From Piper betle (taxonomy: Eukaryota; Streptophyta; Magnoliopsida; Piperales; Piperaceae), in assembly GCA_033002965.1 (NCBI GenBank), contig JAURVB010000720.1:1-64000 (forward strand): a DNA stretch of 64,000 nucleotides. The letters run 5' to 3'. The translations under genes and the position numbers were made by a program. Below are positions 44,653 through 56,707 of the stretch, one piece after another; positions within the stretch are counted from its first letter, which is position 1, and every line of letters begins with the position of its first letter. The notes under the pieces were generated by a model. It did not search any database. It was given only the letters and a program-made list of their open reading frames with translations, and was not told the origin of the DNA.

Positions 44653-46520
44653 ATTCTTTCTATCTCCCTCTTCTTAATTTTCTTGCATACATATTTTAAG
44701 TTGATAATAAGCTGTAAAATCGTGAGGATTAAAGTTTAAAATCAACGAGAAAAGAAACTAAACAGAAATTAAAGTTTAATTTGGCCGACGAGTGCCCTGT
44801 TTCCACGAGATGGGTATGCACCGGCGAGGTTGCGCGGGGAATCGGTGGCGACGGTCGTTCCGACGTCGGAAGATGATCCTACTCTCTTTGTCGATCAGTG
44901 TAGGGTCAATCTCACGGGTGTGGATGTCGGCCTGGGGTGGTAAATGGCCCAAAACAAAGGATGGCGGCGAAACAGAGGCAACGGCGCTGGGGGAAGAAAT
45001 ACGGCTGTCCTGGGTGGCTACGGGTTCCAATATGTCCGGGGTAGGCAGATAGGTGGTCGAGGGTATCGAGGCAACCACCCAATTGAGGCGGCGACACTTG
45101 CCGATGGTGGAATCGCTGACACAAGCGTGCCGCTAGGCAAGCGAAGCGGGCATCGCCGCGGCTGGAAGACGGCTGAAGTTGGCTGGGGCGACACCGCAAC
45201 GGCATGGCAGGGATGGACGGCGACAATGGACGGCGGCCGGAGGTGGTCGGTGGTGGTGGCGGTTGGAGGGCGCCTGGAGTCGGGAACAGAGCATGCCGGA
45301 GAAGAAAAAGGAAAAAAATACCTTGGGTGGCAAACTTGTAAATAATGCTTGACTCGACACAACTCGAGTTAAATAATAATACCAACTGTAAATAACACCG
45401 GGCTCAATACCGACTCGAGTTAGAAAATAATATTAACTCGTAATAAATCTTTTAAAATAATTATTTTAATGGGTTATGGGTAAAATTACTAAACTAACTA
45501 ATTATTGTATGAAATCGCCACGAGTAATAAAAATACGATAATGAAAAACGGTCGATAATTAATCGGCGTAATTCAAGTGGTTAAATTAAATCGGAGGGTA
45601 AGTAATTAATAAAATAAAGATTTTACCCCTACCATATTAAATTTAATATTAGGTTAAAAAGTGATTATTTTAATAACGAGTTTGTAATGTAGAAAATGAG
45701 TTATTAAATTATAGTCGGGTAACAATCACTCACATCGAACCTAAATAGCAAAATGAAAATAAATAAAGTTTGAACTTTATTGAGTCGAATAATTTAAAAT
45801 AATTGTATTAATAATATTTTTGAATAATACAAATGATTTTAAATAATTTAATCGATCAACTTAATTAATTAAATTGATATAAATAATAGTAGCGATAAAA
45901 AAATTATAACCGCAAAGGAAAATTAAATACTTATTTATTAGTAATAATAATTTTACCAATTGTTAAGTATTAATTATCATTTAAATAATTAATTTGAAAT
46001 GTGAAGTAGGATTTACATGACTATGTCAGAGGAATAATTAATTATCTCACTAGATTTGTTAATAATTTAATATTTAATATTTTTTGAAAAAGATATATAT
46101 ATTAGATATTTAGTTGCATGCATTCCTACTCGAATAAAATTATACTTATGCATAATTTTATATTCTCGTTCTGATTAGGATCAGTGGTCACAGCTGCGAG
46201 TTCCAAATATATAGGTCCGTATAGTCATTTTAAATGTTGTACTTTCCCTTGTTGGCAGCCCTGCTCGGCCTGAGCCCAGATTCGACCACCATGGGCTGTC
46301 ACGCAATCGGGGTTAAGGAATTGACTCAGTCCAACATGGGGCCGCACCTTTAAAATTAATATATGTGTTCATATAATTATTTGAAATGTTATATTGTCTG
46401 TATAATTAATTGGAATGTTGTATTGTCCGTATAATTATTTGAAATGTTATATTTTCCCAAACTGCTATAACTATATGAAATGTTGTATTTTCCCAAATTA
46501 GTAGCCGTTGTCGGCACTAA

Positions 46521-47194
46521 ACTCAGAATGAGCTGGGAGACGATTTTGACCCTCAAAAGGAATTGGGGGACTATGACTAATCTCAAAATGAATTGGGAGA
46601 CCACCTAATCTCAGAATGAGCTGGGAGACAATTTTTAATCTCAGATTGAACTGGTAGACCATGACTAACCTCAAAATAAATTGGGGGACCACCTAATCTA
46701 AGAATGAGCCGGGAGACGATTTTTAACCTCAAAATGAATTGAGGAACCATGACTAATGTCAAAATGAATTGGGAGACCACCTAATCTCAGAATGAGCTCG
46801 GAGACGATTTTAATCTTAGATTGAACTGGGAGACCATGACTAACCTCAAAATGAATTGGGGGACCACCTAATCTCAGAATGAGTTGGGAGACAATTTTTA
46901 ACCTCAAATTGAATTGGGGGACCATGACTAATCTCAAAATAAATTGGGAGACCCCCTAATCTCAGAATGAGCTGGGAGACAATTTTTAATCTCAGATTGA
47001 ACTGGGAGACCATGACTAACCTCAAAATGAATTGGGGACCACCTAATCTCAGAATGAGTTGGGAGACGATTTTTAACCTCAAAACGAATTAGGGGACCAT
47101 GACTAACCTCAAAATGAATTGGGGGACCACCTTATCTCCGAATGAGTTGGGAGACAAATTACTAATACCAGAATGACCTGAGGGATAATTACTC
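46521..47194. repeat. LTR-B minisatellite: 23 units of about 30 bp, 176-bp higher-order period
   Basis: Units of 28-30 bp start CTCA(A/G)AATGA and end in GACGATTTTTAAC, GACCATGACTAA(T/C) or GACCACCTAAT. Six units make a higher-order repeat: the variant CTCAGATTGAACTGG or its one-base change starts at 46640, 46815 and 46991, spacings 175 and 176. Confidence 0.94.
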
Positions 47195-47203
47195 TTACTT
47201 GTG

Positions 47204-47205
<2 letters not shown>

Positions 47206-47239
<34 letters not shown>

Positions 47240-47240
47240 C
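47206..47240. repeat. AAT microsatellite in LTR-B
   Basis: AAT run directly after the minisatellite; the 3' LTR has one at 52388-52420 and the minus solo LTR one near 59978-59997. Confidence 0.9.
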
Positions 47241-47636
47241 GAGTGAAATGATAATAGGGATTATATTGACTTGTTTCATTTAATTTTGCGGCTTAGTGGT
47301 TTTATCATTAACGCGGAATTGCCTCCGCAGGTGAGCAGCTTTGGACTAAAGAATAGAAGTGGGGTTGGTGGTTCTTTTACCAACCTAGGTATGGTGAATC
47401 GATACTAAAGTTGGATTTCCTTATTATTCTCTTGTGTTATAAATGTGGCTATTGTAAACGGTCCGAGACTGCGGGACGGTTATTTTAAATTTTAGAGTAC
47501 ATGATTTTTTGTTATGATTCATATTATATGTTGTGAGACTTATTTGCTGTATTTCAGTTCATGTTCTAAAATATTACTGTTACATCAATTATATTATTAA
47601 ATAACACCCGGTCCAGTTCGGGTGGATCGTTACAGG

Positions 47637-47648
47637 TGGTCTCAGAGC
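47637..47648 (+). other. LTR-B primer-binding site
   Basis: TGGTCTCAGAGC, the tRNA-iMet type with one change, two bases after the 5' LTR. Confidence 0.9.
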
Positions 47649-47810
47649 ACGGTTTCCCACAATCTCACATTTTATGACTCAAGTACCTTGTTGAAAAGTC
47701 CAATAATTATCTTTTCCAACTGTGTTGTGTTATTAATTAACAAATTCATTTGCTACAAATAAACCTAAGTGAAAAAAATACTAATTAACCATGATGGTTC
47801 GACGTTTTAG

Positions 47811-48530
47811 ATGGCAGGCACTCGTAGACAGTCAAACCAATCTACTCTGCCCAATGCGAACCTCAAGAATGTATTGGCTCAAATCCTGACGGCCATACAG
47901 GGACTGGCACAGGCTTCAAAAAATACAAATTCTATGGTTTAGGATATTGTTTAGCGATTACAGGGAGTGGTAGTAGGAATGGAGCCTCAAACTCGGCAGC
48001 GGATCCCAAAATCACCCCAAATGGTGGTCAGGGGAGTCCCCAAGGGTGGGCAGGGTTAGCAGACCCGGGCAAGCAAGGGGAGCGTCCAAACCTAGTGCCA
48101 CCGGTAGTCCGACAAGTGGTGCCGCCAGCAAGTGATGATAGTGACCGCTACACTATGGAAAAATTCAGAAAGAATAGAGCTGAGGTATTTATTGGAGGGA
48201 TCAATCCAATGAAGGCGGAGAGTTGGATTGACATTACCGAAAAAGCGTTTAGAGCTCTATTTGTGCCTCATTGCCATCAAGTGAGATTGGCAACATGCAT
48301 GCCTCAAGAGGAAGCATCTTACTGGTGGAAATCCATGCAGAAAACCACTTTCCATCCACGTGAGATTTCCTCCATCACGTGGGAAGAATTTGTGGCAGCT
48401 TTCAATGGACAATATTTTCCAGAGCCCGTTGTCCAAAAGGAAGCACTAGCATTCATTAATTTTGTTCAAGGGGAGGATTCGGTCTAGGAATATGTGTATT
48501 CCCAGACAAACTTCTAGGGTTACCTCCTAA
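47811..48530 (+). pseudogene. LTR-B element gag, broken
   Basis: The ATG at 47811 (MAGTRRQSNQ) follows TTTTAG directly. Stops appear by 47940 and the frame shifts. The frame 48095-48487 holds the gag domain: [53 protein letters not shown], then a stop. After that a deletion joins gag to the protease-RT linker near 48510. No zinc knuckle and no protease remain. Confidence 0.9.
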
Positions 48531-50276
48531 GCGGGCAGTGGAGTTTGCCATTGACCTAGCACTTGGAGTGACACCAATTTCTAAAGCACCAATCTTGACA
48601 CTGCCAAATGGTATTGAAGGATTCGTAGTCTTCAGTGATGCGTCTCAGTTGGGTTTAGGATGCGTCCTTATGCAAGGAGGTAAGGTGGTGGCCTATGCCT
48701 CTCATCAATTGAAGATTCATGAGCAAAATTATGCAACCCATGACTTGGAACTGGCAGCAGTGGTTTTTGCCCTGAAGAGAGACACTACTTGTATGGGGCC
48801 CAGTTCAAAGTCTTAACTGACCACCAGAGTTTGAAGTATATCTTCACCAAGAATGACCTTAACCTTTGATAGAGGCGGTGGATAGAATATTTGAAGGACT
48901 ACGACTTCCGAATCTTATACCATCCAGGGAAAGTGAATGTAGTAGCCGACGCGTTGAGTCGGAAGGGCAAAGTGGACAAAAGTCAGCAGCTAGCTAGACT
49001 TTGGGCCATGTTAGCAGAAGTGGTAGCTATCAACATGGTGGAGCAACTAACAGGCTTACTGGTAAATTTAGTTGTTTCCAATGATTTAGTTGATCGTGTT
49101 AAGCTAGCACAAATGGGTGATGAGGAGCTGAATAAAATGTTGGACAAGATTCCTGACATTGTAGCTGATTCAAATAGTGTGATCAGATTTAGAGGAAGGT
49201 TGTGTGTACCCAAGGATAATGCACTGAGGCGGGATATTTTGGAGGAGGCCCATTGCTCAAAGTTCTCAATACACCCTGGAGTTACTAAAATATATCAGGA
49301 TTTAAAGCGAACCTACTAGTGGATTGGGATGAAGAGGGATGTTGTGGATTTTGTCTCTAAGTGTCAGACTTGCCAACAGGTTAAAGCCCAACATCAACTA
49401 CCTGGAGAACTATTGCAACCTTTAGAAATACCAATGTGGAAATGGGAGTGTGTCACATGCGATTTTATTTCAAAGCTCCCAAGAACTCAAAAGAAGCATG
49501 ACTCCATATGGGTAGTTGTGGACCGACTAACTAAGGTAGCTCACTTCATCCCCAAGAAATCAATGAGAACAGCGGAATACCTGGCAGGATTATATGTTGA
49601 CAATATTGTCAAATTGCATGGGATTCCAAAGGAGATAGTCTCCGACCACGATCCCCTATTCACCTCACATTCCTGGGAAGCTTTTCAAAATGCCATGGGA
49701 ACTCAAATTAAGTTGAGTACAGCATATCATCCCCAAACTGATGGTCAGAGTGAGAGGACTATTCAAACTTTTGAAGATTTGTTAAGAGCTTGCATTCTTG
49801 ACTGGGGGGTGATTGGGAGAAACACTTAGCCTTGGCTGAATTCACCTACAATAACTCTTACCAAGCCAGTATAGGGATGGCACCATTTGAAGCCTTATAT
49901 GGTAGGCCCTGTAGATCTCCATCGTGCTGGCTAGAGTCTACCGAAGCAGTTATAGTCGGGCCAGAGATGGTGAGGGAAGCAACTGAAAAGGTGAAACTCA
50001 TTCAACAAAGACTTAAGGCAGCTCAGGATCAACAACAGAGTTATGCTGATACTCGAAGGAAGAACCTAGATTTCCAAGTTGGGGAGTTTGTGTACCTAAA
50101 GACATCTCCTACGAAGGGGGTGATCAGATTTAAAATATCAGGGAAGTTGAAGCCAAGATTCATAGGACCGTTTCTAATCATGGATTGAGTTGGAAATTGT
50201 GCATATAGACTAGCATTGCCACCAAGCCTAGCTGGAGTATAAAATCAGGGGTCAGAGGAAGGTACATGGGAGACTG
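48531..50276 (+). pseudogene. LTR-B element pol: RNase H, integrase; RT deleted
   Basis: It opens in the linker ([19 protein letters not shown]) and jumps to RNase H ([18 protein letters not shown]): the whole RT is missing. The join lies at a CACCA word present at both edges in intact relatives. RNase H keeps D in FSDAS and E in HDLELAAV, then shifts frame near 48775. Integrase: zinc motif H-H-C-C kept but with a stop at 49317; core VVVDRLTKVAHF, IVSDHDPLF and DGQSERTIQ, so all three acidic positions appear intact; frameshift near 49828; C-terminal frame 49832-50188 with GEFVYLKTSP. Most of the chromodomain is lost by a deletion near 50240, leaving the end (about 50245-50320). Confidence 0.92.
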
Positions 50277-50424
50277 AACAAGAAATGGCAAGGAAATACC
50301 CTAGCCTATTTGTGGCATAGGAGCTTTATATTGTAGTAGCATGAACTGATCCCGAAGAAAAATAAATAAAGTTAATCATAATTGTTCTGTTGCCTGTTAT
50401 GATATTTCAGAGATGAAATATTTC

Positions 50425-50438
50425 CAAGTTGGGGAGAT
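50425..50438 (+). other. LTR-B polypurine tract
   Basis: CAAGTTGGGGAGAT directly before the 3' LTR; primes plus-strand DNA synthesis. The equivalent before the LTR-F 3' LTR (about 53507-53520) is TAACTTGGGGATTT. Confidence 0.85.
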
Positions 50439-52385
50439 TATAAAGACCATGAAAAAAAAAATTGGATGCGGACGCGGTTCGGGAAGGACTGAACGTGTTA
50501 TATATTTTTTTACCCGGTTAAGTCTACCCGGTTAAATATTTTATTATTTACCCGATTACCCGGTTAAAGGAATAAAATACGAGTGTTGGTGTGTTTCCAC
50601 ATACCCTAGCCATCATTTTACTTTATAAAGGACGTCCCCCACGCTAGCCTTCATTCACATTCTCTTCTCCTCTTCCTTACCGGCGTGTCTTCTTCCTTGC
50701 TTAGGTATTCTTTCTATCTCCCTCCTCTTAATTTTCTTGTATACATATTTTAAGTTGATAATAAGTTGCATAATCGTGACGATTAAAGTTTAAAATCAAC
50801 AAGAAAAGAAACTAAATAGAAATTAAGGTTTAATTTGGCCGACGAGTCCCCTGTTTCGGCGAGATGGGTAAGCACTGGTGAGGTTGCGCGGGAATCGGTG
50901 GCGATGGTCATTCCGACGTTGAAAGATGATCCTACTCTCTTCGTCGATCAGTGTAGGGTCAATCTCACGGGTGTGGATGTCGGCCTAGGGTGGTAAATGT
51001 TCAAAAATAGTGGATGGTGGCGAAAACAGAGGCGACGACGGATGGGGAAGAAAACCGGCCGTCCTAGGTGTCTACAAGCTCCAATATGGCCGGGGTAGGT
51101 AGATAGGTGGTCGAGGGTGTCGAGGCGACCACCCAATTGAGGCAATAAAAAAGTTATAACCGTAAACTAAATCATCGAGATTGGGGTTAAGTCATCATCA
51201 TCGCAAAGGAAAATTAAATACTTGTTTATTAGTAATAATAATTTTATCAATTGTTAAGTATTAATTATCATTTAGGTAATTAATTTAAAATGTGAAGTAG
51301 GATTTACATGATTATGTCACAGGAATAATTAATTATCTCACTAGATTTGTTGATAATTTAATATTTAATATTTTTGAAAATGATATATATATATATATAT
51401 TAGATATTTAGTTGCATGCATTCCTACTCGAATAAAATTATACTTATGTATAATTTTATAATCTCGTTCAGATTAGGATCAATGGTCGCAGCTGCAAGTT
51501 CGAAATATCAAGGTTCGTATAGTCATTTGAAATGTTGTACTTTCCCTTGTTGGCAGCCCTGGTTGGCCTAAGCCCAGATTCAACCACCATGCGCTATAAC
51601 GCAATCGGGGTCAAGGAATTGACTTAGTCCGACACGGGGCTGCACCTTTAAAATTAATATATGAGTTCGTATAATTATTTGAAATGTTATATTGTCTATA
51701 TAATTAATTGGAATGTTGTATTGTCCGTATAATTATTTGAAATGTTATATTTTCTCAAACTGGTATAACTATATGAAATGTTGTATTTTCCCAAATTAGT
51801 AGCCTTTGTCGGCACTAATCTCAGAATGAGCCGGGAGATGATTTTTAACCTCAAATTGAATTGGGGGACCTTGACTAATCTCAAAATGAATTGGGAGACC
51901 ACATAATCTCAGACTGAGGTGGGAGACGTTTTCTAATCTCAGAATGAGTTGGGAGACAATTTTTAATCTCAGATTGAACTGGGAGACCATAACTAACCTT
52001 AAAATGAATTGGGGGACCACCTAATCTCAGAATAAGCTAGGAGACGATTTCTAGCCTCAAAATGAATTGGGAGAGTACCTAATCTCAAAATGAATTGGGA
52101 GAGCACCTAATCTCAAAATGAGCTGGGAGACATTTTCTAATCTTAGAATGAGCTGGGACACAATTTTTAATCTCAGATTGAACTGGGAGACCATGACTAA
52201 CCTCAAAATGAATTGGGGGACCACCTAATCTCAGAATGAGTTGGGAGACGATTTTTAACCTCAAAATGAATTGGGGGGCCATGACTAACCTCAAAATGAA
52301 TTGGGGGACCACCTAATCTTAGAATGAGATGGGAGACAAATTACTAATCCCAAAATGACCTGAGGGATAATTACTCTTTACTTGT

Positions 52386-52420
<35 letters not shown>

Positions 52421-52814
52421 GAGTGAAATGATAATAGGGATTATATTGACTTGTTTCATTTAATTATGCGGCTTAGTGGTTTTATCACTAACGCGGAATT
52501 GCCTCCGTAGGTGAACAGCTTTAGACTATAGAATAGAAGTGGGGTTGGTGGTTCTTTTACCAACCTAGGTATGGTGAATCGATAATAAACTTGGATTTCC
52601 TTCTTATTCTCTTGTGTTATAAATGTGGCTATGGGAAATGGTCAGAGACTGCGGGACGGTCATTTTAAATTTTAGAGAACATGATTTTTTGTTATAATTC
52701 ATATTATATATTGCAAGACTTATTTGCTGTATTTCAGTTCATGTTCTAGAATATTACCGTTACATCAATTATATTATTAAGTAACACCTGGTCTAGTTCG
52801 AGCGGGTTGTTACA
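50439..52814 (+). repeat. LTR-B 3' LTR, 2,376 bp
   Basis: Starts TATAAAGACC (mutated TG) and ends GGGTTGTTACA. Same order as the 5' LTR but lacks about 810 bp of the GC-rich/AT-rich middle (join near 51150) and has fewer minisatellite units (51820-52375). AAT run at 52388-52420. Confidence 0.93.
51820..52375. repeat. LTR-B minisatellite in the 3' LTR
   Basis: The same 28-30 bp units as 46521-47194 but roughly four fewer and in a different order, so the array changed after insertion or during reverse transcription. Confidence 0.92.
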
Positions 52815-52819
52815 GCCCT

Positions 52820-53404
52820 CCAGATCTCCATCTTGTTGGCTAGAGTCTACTGAAATAGTTATAGTTAGTCCAGAGATGGTGAGGAAAGAAACTCAAAAGG
52901 TGAAACTCATTTAGCAAAGGCTTAAGGCAGCTCAGGATCAGTAGAAGAGTTATACTTATACTCGAAGGAGGGACCTAGAGTTCCAAGTTGGGGAGTTTGT
53001 GTACCTAAAGACATCTCCTAGGAAGGGGTGATCAGATTTAAAACATCAGGGTAGTTGAAGCTAAGATTCATAGGACCGTTCCCAATCCTGGATCGAGTTG
53101 GAAATTCTGCTTATAGACTAGCATTGCCACCAAGCCTAGTTGGAGTACACAATGTGTTCCATGTGTCAATGCTAAGGAAATATGTACGAGATGAAGGTCA
53201 TATAATCACAAATTTTGAAGACTTAGAGCTACAATCAAATTTAACCTACGAGGAAAAGCCGATTTGCATCCTGGCTAGAGAAATAAAGACACTCAAGAAC
53301 AAGGAAATTCCTTTCGTAAAAGTATTGTGGAAAAATCAGGAGTCAAAAAGCTACATGGGAAACTGAACAAGAAATGGCAAGGAAATACCCTCGTCTATTT
53401 GTAG
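52820..53404 (+). pseudogene. Gypsy integrase C terminus and chromodomain (continues 43576-44382)
   Basis: Resumes at the broken ALYGRP codon. Stops near 52912 and 52945 and a frameshift near 53029. The frame 53055-53366 reads [32 protein letters not shown], then the chromodomain start [17 protein letters not shown] and [12 protein letters not shown] before a frameshift; the end (MARKYP) is in another frame. Its 3' LTR is the LTR-F at 53521. Confidence 0.92.
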
Positions 53405-53520
53405 CATAAAATTCTTATAATTGTAGTAGCAAGAACCGATACCGAAGAAATAATTAATCATGACTGTCCTGTTGCCCGTTATGATATTTCAGGGACAAAA
53501 TATTTCTAACTTGGGGATTT

Positions 53521-53527
53521 TGTTAAG

Positions 53528-53566
<39 letters not shown>

Positions 53567-56500
53567 CTGTTTGGGAAGGATGGAATGTTGGAGAAATTAT
53601 TATTATTATTATTATTATTATATTATTATTATTATATTTAATTCTTTACCCGGTTAAATTCTGGTATTTGGGTGTTTTCCTATACCCTATCCATCATTTT
53701 CTTGTGTGGGGGGGGGCATCTTCCTTACCCAAGCCACCTATTTTTCATCTTCTTCTCCTTTCTCTCCTTTTACTCTCCTCTCGAGGTGGCGTTCTTATAT
53801 CTCTTCTTCGTATCCTGTTCGGTATGCTTCCCTTGTCCTTCTTTTGCTCATTTTATATTTTGCTGTGTTGTTTTCCCGTATGCATGCATTTCATGATCGC
53901 GTTGCTAATTCTGCTGCTTCATCAATTCATGATTGCCTTGCTATTTCTGTTGCTTCATCAAGGTTCTATTGTATGTAATTGTTTGGTTAAGATAATTGAG
54001 TTAGAGGGTCCCTGGCATCTTATGATTTTCATGCATTGGGTTTGTTTTCTTCGGTGCTTTGTCAAGTTAGGCTAGTAATTTCAGTTCGTCGGCCAAGGCT
54101 GACGCCGTGCATTCACACAGCATTTGGCCTTGACGGTGTGGCTTGTTGTGTGAGAAGAAGGGAAGCTTTCCCGGCGGTGCTGTTGGGCAGGCGTCGTGTG
54201 CCTTGGTGCAGGACGATATTTGCCACATTACGCCGGAGTTGATGCGTGCAGTGCATCGCTGCAAGCAACGGCCATGATGCGGTTGTGATTTTGTTTTATC
54301 ACCCTTACCTTACCAGTTTTCCTTGGGTTGTTAACTGGTTCGTCCCGAAAAGGATAGATCTGCATCTACCCATTTGAAATATATCCCTCACCTTGGAAGC
54401 GTTGTGACTGTTACCCGCATCTCTACCATTAGTGATTTCTGGGTTTCGTTAGTAATTTTTTTAGAATTTAGCCCATTTTTCATGTAGTATGGATGACCAC
54501 GAAGGCCCTTGCTAGGAATTCCTAGAATCACATATGATCAAAGTTTAAATCAGATCCCCAGGATGACTTGTGCTTGAGTCGTAACATGTATGCAGCAGGA
54601 TTTTGTCATGTTCTAGCTCATGTCTAGAGACCTTTCATTCTCATGATTTTACAGGAGAAAACTACTTGCGGTATTGGTGAGGTTATGTGTGTTAGGTGAT
54701 GTGGCCATTTGTTGTGTATAAAAAAAAGAAAACAAATTACTTATATTGATTTTAAATGCTGTTAATTAATAAATTAATTATAGTTTTGTAAGTTACGTAT
54801 TCATGTTATAATTGATTAAAGTAACAAAGATGGTGTCTTTAATATTTAGGTTATAAATACGCATAGGTAATCATAGGGTGGTTAAGTATGACTAATTTTC
54901 AACTATGATTAGTCACTGTTTGATTATGTAAAATAGTTAATCCATGTATAATATAGTTGATATTATAGTTTATTAAATACCATTAATTGATAAATTAAGT
55001 ATGACATTTTTGCATGAGTTATAAGATAAAGTGGGTACCTTTGCCATATTCAAAAATTAATATTATGTAATAGTGAAAATAAGACGCCATCAAATATGAT
55101 TAAGGTAATAATATGGGTTATTAAACTATAATTGTGTAAATATCACAAGCGTTGAAATTAAATAACTTAATAAAAATAAATAAATTTCGAACTTTTTTAG
55201 TTGAATAATTTAAAATAATTTTATTAGTAGTATCTTTGAATTAGGATAATACAAATCATTTTAAATAATTTAATAGAATGACTTAATTAATTGCCAATTA
55301 AATTCAGGAATGAATAAAAATTTAATAAATTATTATAGATATACCTAAGCTTTTATTTAATGAATTAAGTATCTAGTACTCATTAAAATGGCTATTAATA
55401 ATGATAGTGATTAAAAATTAAAACTGTAAACTAAATCGTCACCATCGTGGTTAGCTAATTATCATCTTAAAGGAAAATATACTAGTAATAGTAGTTAAAT
55501 ACTTGTTTATAAGTTAATAATTATTTTCTCATTAGTGAAGTGTGAATTATGATTTAAATAATTAATTTAAAATGTGAAGTATGACTTAAATGATTATGTC
55601 ACATGAATAATTAATTTTCTCACTAGACTTGTTGTAAATGTTGAGAATTTAATATTTAATATTATTGAATCTTGCATGCTTTATGTTGTCAAATTCTTAT
55701 AATGATATATTTAAATCATTTAGTTGCATGCATTTCTACTCAAATAAAATTATACTAATTTATAATTTTATGTTCTCAATCAGATTAGGATCGTTGGTCA
55801 CGGTTGCAGGTTCACTTACGAACTATCCAGGTGCATATAATTATTTGAAATGTTGAATTTTTCCTTTTTGGCAGCCCTGGTCGGCCTGAGCTTAGATTCG
55901 ACCACCATGCACCGAGTACAACCGGGGTCAAGGAATTGACTCAATCTGACACGGGGTGGCATTCTTAAAAAAATTACTATGTGGGAGTCTTGGTCGACTT
56001 GAGTTTATATCCAACCCCCATGCGTCGAGCACAACCGGGGTCAATGAATTGATTCAATTCGGCATAGGGCAGCACCCCGTGAAAGATTAAATACCTGCCC
56101 TTATGCCGAAAGGGGTGACAGGGCACAGTGGCGCAAGATGGCGTATTATGCACTTGTCAATGGTAAATATTGGTTACTACAAGTCGTGGGCCACATAGCG
56201 TGTGTACGCATGCATGGGATTGTAGCTAGATGGGGTGGCCACCCCTCCCAGCATAATTGGAGCTCAGCATAGGATCATAACTACTAAAAGTCTCGAGAAA
56301 TAATAATAATGATTATATTGACTTGTTTTATTTAATTATGTGGCTTAGTGGTTTTATCACTAACGAGGAATTGCATCCGCAGGTGACCAGCTTCAGATTG
56401 AGGATTAAAAGTGTGGTTGATGGTTCTTTTACCCACCTAGGTTTGGTAAATTGATAATAAATTGGACTTCCTTTTATTCTCTTGTGTTATAAATGTGGCT

Positions 56501-56707
56501 ATGGGAAATGGTCAGAGACTGTGGGACTTTATGCTCACGTAGCTAATTTATTTTATGTATTGTCACATGCTATCAGAACACGATTTTATTTTTATGAATT
56601 TTAAATTTCTAGACTTATTTGTCATATTACGATTCATGTTCTTGAATCTTATTGTTACATCATTTATATTTTTAGTAACCCCCGGTCGGTTAGGGCGGGT
56701 CACTACA
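53521..56707 (+). mobile_element. LTR-F, 3' LTR, 3,187 bp
   Basis: TGTTAAGATTGT with a TA run (53532-53563) to GGGTCACTACA. It carries an ATT run (53590-53640), CT-rich leader with TTCGGTATGC at 53819-53828, a long AT-rich body (54700-55750), the two-copy CGACCACCATG module (55890-56060), and the hairpin with two changes (GAGGAATTGCATCCGC near 56363). It follows a polypurine tract, so it is the true 3' LTR of the pol at 43576-53404. The hydrophobic frame at 53668-54075 is leader sequence, not a gene. Confidence 0.9.

Larger units (their letters stand above)
44383..47634 (+). repeat. LTR-B 5' LTR, 3,252 bp
   Basis: TGTAAAGACCGTG to GGATCGTTACA. Order: A run, three ACCCGGTTA words (44470-44515), promoter block and TATA, CT-rich leader, GC-rich block (about 44790-45340), AT-rich body, shared dispersed module (46260-46350), 30-bp minisatellite, AAT run (47206-47240), hairpin GCGGAATTGCCTCCGC (47313-47328), and the common 3' end. 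About 810 bp (roughly 45086-45895) are absent from the 3' LTR. Confidence 0.93.
44383..52814 (+). mobile_element. LTR-B gypsy retrotransposon, full insertion with internal deletions, TSD GCCCT
   Basis: 8,432 bp with a perfect duplication GCCCT (44378-44382 and 52815-52819). 5' LTR 44383-47634, primer site, decayed gag, deleted protease/RT, RNase H, integrase, polypurine tract, 3' LTR 50439-52814. The internal region is only about 2.8 kb, so it could move only with helper proteins, if at all. This is the best-bounded element in the window and one of the last events at this site, since it splits an integrase that itself lies inside another insert. Confidence 0.95.

Noticed and set aside
46521..47194. 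CRISPR-like regular array
   Set aside because: Units are contiguous with no spacers and the context is a plant LTR.
53668..54075. 135-residue hydrophobic frame resembling a membrane protein
   Set aside because: CT-rich LTR-F leader read in frame; F and L runs follow from base composition.
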